Positions 60,064 to 64,000 of a stretch of DNA of 64,000 nt are shown one piece after another. The notes beneath the pieces are model-generated. The model did no database searches. It had not been told where the DNA came from and saw nothing but the letters and a program-made list of their open reading frames with translations. Position 1 is the stretch's first letter. Each line of letters starts with the position of its first letter. A program made the translations under genes and the position numbers. The DNA comes from Bacteroidota bacterium (GTDB taxonomy: Bacteria > Bacteroidota > Ignavibacteria > UBA10030 > UBA8401), in NCBI GenBank assembly GCA_021796215.1, contig JAJYOK010000014.1, positions 1 to 64,000 of the forward strand, in the 5' to 3' direction.

Positions 60064-60668
60064 ATTCCCGCGCAGAGCACGCCACACGCACCTTCATCAG
60101 CATTTTTCCTCCGGAAGAAATCCAAACCGAGCTCGCGAACATTCAGGCAGAGTTAAAAAAAGCGCTGTTACCGGTTCGTTGGGAGCCGCCGGAAAAACTT
60201 CACATCACTATGAAATTTCTTGGCGATCTCACTCCACAGCAGCTTGAAGAACTTTCCCGGCATTTGCCTGACGCCGTGAAAAATTTCTCTTCATTTGAAA
60301 TTACACTGGTCCAAGCAGGTTGCTTCCCCTCGAAAAGAGCCCCGCGCATCTTTTGGGTTGGTTCTGAACAAAATGCGAACGCAACATTGGTAGAATGCTT
60401 TCAAACAATAGAATCCGCGTGCGCTGCACTTGGCTTCGCAAAAGACGAGCGCCCGTTCCATCCCCACATCACGCTCGGACGAACGAAGGGAATTGTCTCC
60501 AACGGCTTGCCAAACAGCAACGGTGTTTTCAACTTGATAAAGACCCTTGAAAGTATTACTTTTGAACCATTAAAGTTCCGTTGCGCGGAAATTGCCGTGA
60601 TGAAAAGTACACTCACGCAAAGGGGCTCGTTCTACCAGAACGTAATAAATATTCCACTGCCACCTTAG
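60060..60668 (+). CDS. thpR: RNA 2',3'-cyclic phosphodiesterase (2H family)
   Basis: 202 aa. The two catalytic HxTx motifs are HITM (~49-52) and HITL (~140-143). ThpR/LigT proteins open 2',3'-cyclic phosphates on RNA ends. It overlaps cinA by 4 bp (ATGA) and precedes recA by 9 bp, so it belongs to the cinA-thpR-recA-recX transcript. Confidence 0.92.
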   Translation: MNSRAEHATRTFISIFPPEEIQTELANIQAELKKALLPVRWEPPEKLHITMKFLGDLTPQQLEELSRHLPDAVKNFSSFEITLVQAGCFPSKRAPRIFWVGSEQNANATLVECFQTIESACAALGFAKDERPFHPHITLGRTKGIVSNGLPNSNGVFNLIKTLESITFEPLKFRCAEIAVMKSTLTQRGSFYQNVINIPLPP

Positions 60669-60677
60669 GAGAACGTT

Positions 60678-61772
60678 ATGCCGGAAGACAAAGAATCAAA
60701 ATTACAGGCACTCAAAGTTGCCATTGATCAGATCGAGAAGCAGCACGGAAAGGGAGCAATCATGAAATTGGGCGAAGGACCCATCATGAAAATTGATTCC
60801 ATTTCCACCGGATCAATTTCGCTCGACGCGGCGCTTGGCATCGGAGGCATTCCGCGCGGAAGAGTTATCGAAATTTATGGGCCTGAATCTTCCGGAAAGA
60901 CAACGATTTGCCTGCACATCATTGCCGAAGCGCAGAAACAAGGCGGCCTTGCCGCATTCGTGGACGCCGAACACGCACTTGATATGGGCTATGCGAAAAA
61001 ATTAGGCGTGGATACCAACAATCTTCTTCTCTCTCAGCCGGAATTCGGCGAACAGGCTCTTGAAATTGTTGAAACACTGGTCCGCAGCGGTGCGCTCGAT
61101 GTTATTGTCATTGATTCGGTCGCAGCTCTTACGCCGCGCGCAGAAATTGAAGGCGAGATGGGCGATCCTTCTATGGGCGTGCAAGCGCGATTGATGTCGC
61201 AAGCGCTGCGAAAACTCACTTCCGCAATCAGCAAATCGAAAACATCAGTCATTTTCACAAACCAGCTCCGCATGAAAATCGGTGTGATGTTCGGCAATCC
61301 TGAAACAACCACCGGCGGCAACGCGCTGAAATTTTATGCGTCTGTCCGAATGGATGTGCGCCGTATCGAAGCGATCAAAGACGGCACGAACGTCATCGGC
61401 AACCGGACACGGGTGAAGGTTGTGAAAAACAAAGTTGCACCGCCGTTCCGCGAAGCACTGTTCGATATTTTTTACAACGAGGGGATTTCAAGATTAGGCG
61501 ACTTGATTGATGTGGCCGTTGAACATAACATCATCGTCAAAAGCGGCTCGTGGTTTTCGTACAAAGAAGAACGTATTGGTCAGGGCAGAGATGCTGTGAA
61601 AGCATATCTCTCTTCTTCTCCCAAAATCGCTGAAGAGGTTCTTCATGAGGTGCGGAAAAAATTAGGCTTGAGCGGCGATAAGGAAACCCAAGCGACGGCA
61701 AAAACGGCAGCAGCACCACCGCCAGCTGTTAAACAACCTGAATCACACCCGGCAAAGAAAGCCACAAAATAA
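60678..61772 (+). CDS. recA: Recombinase RecA
   Basis: 364 aa. Walker [10 protein letters not shown] (~68-76), [19 protein letters not shown] (~143-161), L2-region [21 protein letters not shown], and [11 protein letters not shown] in the C-terminal part. The last ~25 residues form an Ala/Pro/Lys-rich tail. AGGAGAAC precedes the ATG at 60678. No clear LexA box is visible upstream, and recA is probably transcribed with cinA-thpR. Confidence 0.99.
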   Translation: MPEDKESKLQALKVAIDQIEKQHGKGAIMKLGEGPIMKIDSISTGSISLDAALGIGGIPRGRVIEIYGPESSGKTTICLHIIAEAQKQGGLAAFVDAEHALDMGYAKKLGVDTNNLLLSQPEFGEQALEIVETLVRSGALDVIVIDSVAALTPRAEIEGEMGDPSMGVQARLMSQALRKLTSAISKSKTSVIFTNQLRMKIGVMFGNPETTTGGNALKFYASVRMDVRRIEAIKDGTNVIGNRTRVKVVKNKVAPPFREALFDIFYNEGISRLGDLIDVAVEHNIIVKSGSWFSYKEERIGQGRDAVKAYLSSSPKIAEEVLHEVRKKLGLSGDKETQATAKTAAAPPPAVKQPESHPAKKATK

Positions 61773-61787
61773 TTTCAACAACGTGCC

Positions 61788-62432
61788 ATGCGCATAACGA
61801 AAATCGAATGCCAAAAGAAATATCCATCGCGGCGTTCGATTTTCATTGATGGAGAATTTGCATTCGGCGTCAGCCTTGACGGGCTTGTACGGCTTTCGCT
61901 GTATGAAGGGCGCGAGCTTTCTAAAGCGGAAAGCCGCGAGCTTCAGCAGCTGGCGGAAGAAGCAAACGCAAAACAACTTGCCTTGAAATATCTTTCGCGA
62001 CGTCCACGCACTGAAAAAGAGATTGGCGACTACCTTGCAAAGAAAAAATACAGCGCGCAGGCGACGCAGCACACAATCGACACGTTGAATAATTTACGGT
62101 TGCTTGACGATGCCGAGTTTGCGCGAATGTTTTGCCGCGACATGATCCGACGAAAACCGGCCGGAGAAAGAATTCTCCGCGGCGCACTGTTCAGAAAAGG
62201 CGTGAACAAAGAAATTATTGATACGGTAATGCCGGAATTCTTTTCGCATGACGCAGAACGCGAACTGGCACTGAACGCAGGCAAAAAGCAATACACCAAA
62301 CTCCTGCGTTCGCGGTCGCACATGGAAAAGCTTCAGTTTAAAAAGCGCTTGTTCGATTTTTTGGTTCGCCGCGGATTTGATTTCGATACCATTCAGTACG
62401 TTGTCCGACAATTAATCACAGAAAAACAATGA
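61788..62432 (+). CDS. recX: RecX-family regulator of RecA
   Basis: 214 aa. Three-helix repeats characteristic of RecX: LKYLSRRPRTEKEIGDYLAKK (~66-86), LNNLRLLDDAEFARMFCRDM and the later KRLFDFLVRRGFDFDTIQYVV. RecX modulates RecA filaments. Follows recA by 15 bp and overlaps the next gene by 4 bp. Confidence 0.9.
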   Translation: MRITKIECQKKYPSRRSIFIDGEFAFGVSLDGLVRLSLYEGRELSKAESRELQQLAEEANAKQLALKYLSRRPRTEKEIGDYLAKKKYSAQATQHTIDTLNNLRLLDDAEFARMFCRDMIRRKPAGERILRGALFRKGVNKEIIDTVMPEFFSHDAERELALNAGKKQYTKLLRSRSHMEKLQFKKRLFDFLVRRGFDFDTIQYVVRQLITEKQ

Positions 62433-63466
62433 CAAACTTTTTCAGCCGCCGCCCGTGGAAAGTATTTGTCGTTACGTTTTGCATCTCAGCACCGATTTTC
62501 ATTCTTTCATTGTTCGATCAGGTCTTTTATCTGCTGGTCATGGCGTTTGCGCTGATGATGATCCTTAAACCGCTCGTAGATTATTTGGAAAATAAACAGA
62601 TTCCCCGCGCCGCGGCAATCATAGGCATTTATCTTGTTCTTGCGGGAATGGTCGTTATCGGTTTCATGACAGTGTACCCGATTATTGTTGCGCAGGTTTC
62701 AAATCTTTCGACATCGTTTGACAGCCAGCACCTTACCGTCATGTTGAAGCAGATCGGTGCATCCATTTCGCAAACAATCCCCTTTCTCAAACCGGAACAA
62801 GTTGCCGCGAAACTGAACACGTTTTTGGCAGATATGACAGCACCGGCTGAAGGCTTGTTGACGAGCGCTATCAGTATTGTTGCTTCCTTAGTCGTTGTTC
62901 CGTTCCTTACATTTTTCCTTTTGCTTGATTACTACAAAATACAGAAAGCGTTCATCGAAAATGTTCCGAACAAATATTTTGAAATGGCGCTCAATGTCAT
63001 CCACAAGCTTGAAGAACAAATCAGCAAATACATTCAGGGAACGGTAATCGAATCACTGATTGTTGCCGTGTTATACGTTGTTGCCTATTACATCATCGGC
63101 GTTCAATATGCAACAGTGCTCGGTATTTTTGGCGGCATAATGAACATTATACCGTTCGCCGGACCGTTCATCGGCGCAATACCGGTGGTGTTCGTTTCCA
63201 TTATCCAATATGGCGATATTTCAAAACTCATTTGGATCATCATGTCAACGATTGTTGTCCAGCAAATTGATCAACTCTTCGTTCAGCCGACAGTATTCAG
63301 CAGAGTGATGGACATTCATCCGCTGACGATGTTCGTTGTTATTCTTATCGGCGGACAACTGCTCGGCGTGATGGGAATGGTGCTCTCCATTCCGATTTAC
63401 ACCGTTATTTTAGTGACAGCGAGAGAAACAAACTGGGGTTTGAAAAATTATAGGATCACACAATAA
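62429..63466 (+). CDS. AI-2E family transporter (UPF0118)
   Basis: 345 aa with seven to eight membrane helices. FLTFFLLLDYYKIQK (~161-175), LEEQISKYIQGTVIESLIVAVLYVVAYYIIG and NIIPFAGPFIGAIP (~250-263) are the family pattern. Despite the name, members include Na+/H+ antiporters and unknown exporters. Start overlaps the recX stop (ATGA). Confidence 0.88.
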   Translation: MTNFFSRRPWKVFVVTFCISAPIFILSLFDQVFYLLVMAFALMMILKPLVDYLENKQIPRAAAIIGIYLVLAGMVVIGFMTVYPIIVAQVSNLSTSFDSQHLTVMLKQIGASISQTIPFLKPEQVAAKLNTFLADMTAPAEGLLTSAISIVASLVVVPFLTFFLLLDYYKIQKAFIENVPNKYFEMALNVIHKLEEQISKYIQGTVIESLIVAVLYVVAYYIIGVQYATVLGIFGGIMNIIPFAGPFIGAIPVVFVSIIQYGDISKLIWIIMSTIVVQQIDQLFVQPTVFSRVMDIHPLTMFVVILIGGQLLGVMGMVLSIPIYTVILVTARETNWGLKNYRITQ

Positions 63467-64000
63467 ATGTCACGCATTGTTTTCGATATTGAAACATTCG
63501 GCGCGCCGCTTGAGTCGTTCGATGAAGCAAGTCAGCATTATCTGACAAAATTCGCCGACTCAGAAGAAAAGATCGAAGAAGTTCGACGCAATCTTAACCT
63601 TCACGCACTGACGGCACAGGTCATTGCAATTTCGTTGTTGAATCCTGATTCCTCGATGGGAAAAGTTCTCTTTCAGTCGGATAAGAAAGAAGAATATCTG
63701 TCGGATGACGGACATGTGCAGTTCACATCGGGAAGCGAACGGGAAATTCTGGAAGAGTTCTGGAAATTAATTGCACCGTACAATCAGTTTATTACGTTCA
63801 ACGGGCGCGCATTTGATTGTCCGTTTCTGATGATTCGTTCGGCGCTTCTCGGCGTCCGCCCGACACGAAACCTTATGCCGTATCGGTACGACGCACAGAT
63901 TCATTGCGATCTTCTTGAACAGCTTACGTTCTACAACACAACACGAAGATTCAATCTCGATTTTTTCTGTAAATCGTTCGGCATTGAAAGTCCGAAAAAC
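63467..64000 (+). CDS. PolB-like predicted 3'-5' exonuclease, 3' end outside window
   Basis: 178 codons visible. DEDD-type exonuclease motifs: IVFDIET at residues 4-10 (Exo I), FNGRAFDCPFLMIRS (~116-130, Exo II with N-G-x2-F-D) and HCDLLEQL after YDAQI. Matches the predicted 3'-5' exonuclease family related to DNA polymerase B (pfam DNA_pol_B_exo2). ATG follows directly after the permease stop (TAAATG). Confidence 0.8.
   Translation, partial: MSRIVFDIETFGAPLESFDEASQHYLTKFADSEEKIEEVRRNLNLHALTAQVIAISLLNPDSSMGKVLFQSDKKEEYLSDDGHVQFTSGSEREILEEFWKLIAPYNQFITFNGRAFDCPFLMIRSALLGVRPTRNLMPYRYDAQIHCDLLEQLTFYNTTRRFNLDFFCKSFGIESPKN

Noticed and set aside
1-64000. tRNA, rRNA, tmRNA or RNase P genes
   Set aside because: Intergenic gaps were read for T-loop and conserved motifs; none was found.

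Overview
The window reads as chromosome of a bacterium from the Bacteroidota-Chlorobiota-Ignavibacteriota (FCB) group, most like an Ignavibacteria-type lineage. Reasons: a short RpoD/SigA without region 1.1, a single-chain E1 alpha/beta fusion of the type common in Bacteroidota, paired BMC vertex proteins beside deoB, and core gene order rplM-rpsI / rpsB-tsf-pyrH-frr. Unlike Bacteroidetes proper, many genes have recognisable Shine-Dalgarno sites, and several intergenic regions carry TTGACA-like / N17 / TATATT-like promoters. The taxonomic placement is inference from gene content; no 16S rRNA gene, tRNA or other RNA gene was recognised.

Layout. 1-8.7 kb: partial aspartase, a membrane-anchored GH76-like protein, a DMT exporter, two small unknown proteins, polA, tandem hairpins, and LiaF/PspC envelope-stress-type membrane proteins. 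8.8-13.6 kb (minus strand): 5-formyl-THF cyclo-ligase and the translation block rplM-rpsI, rpsB-tsf-pyrH-frr. 13.6-26.3 kb (minus): one lipoate-centred locus, in transcription order lpdA-lipB-fused E1-E1alpha'-E1beta'-E2'-lipA-pdhA-pdhB-pdhC. It carries three 2-oxoacid dehydrogenase E1 systems, two E2s, one E3 and both lipoylation enzymes, preceded by a promoter, a candidate leader peptide and a terminator hairpin. 26.3-34.7 kb (minus): def-fmt, an NlpC/P60 lipoprotein, and a very compact run zinc-ribbon protein-deoB-AbrB-VapC-EutN/CcmL-EutN/CcmL-sigA, then a degenerate GGDEF protein. 34.8-41.7 kb (plus): GDP-mannose pyrophosphorylase fused to a degenerate phosphomannomutase, a PTS EIIA, hisS, lgt, rlmB. 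41.8-45.7 kb (minus): histidine kinase, NtrC-type regulator and D-2-hydroxyacid dehydrogenase.

46-51.3 kb is the accessory region. Three gene cassettes on the minus strand are separated by attC-like recombination sites, and each cassette carries its own matched pair of end boxes, as expected for an integron cassette array lacking an integrase (CALIN). Beside it lie a 21-bp minisatellite encoding a heptapeptide repeat and several palindromic interspersed elements. 51.3-53.7 kb is an SppA protease with a barrel-like N-terminal domain. 53.9-57.2 kb (minus) is a MarR-controlled operon (nitroreductase, YceI, DoxX, double-VOC protein) resembling the MhqR/mhqNOP quinone-response genes of Firmicutes, with operator palindromes visible at both promoters. 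57.3-64 kb (plus): rpmB, phospholipid synthesis (pgsA-pgpA), then cinA-thpR-recA-recX, an AI-2E family permease and a partial PolB-like 3'-5' exonuclease.

Besides genes, the window is rich in interspersed palindromes: an 11-bp TCCCRAAGGGA motif seen seven times, two MITE-like elements with inverted ends, two copies of a ~115-130 bp repeat, and GTCAT-bounded hairpins in several intergenic gaps.
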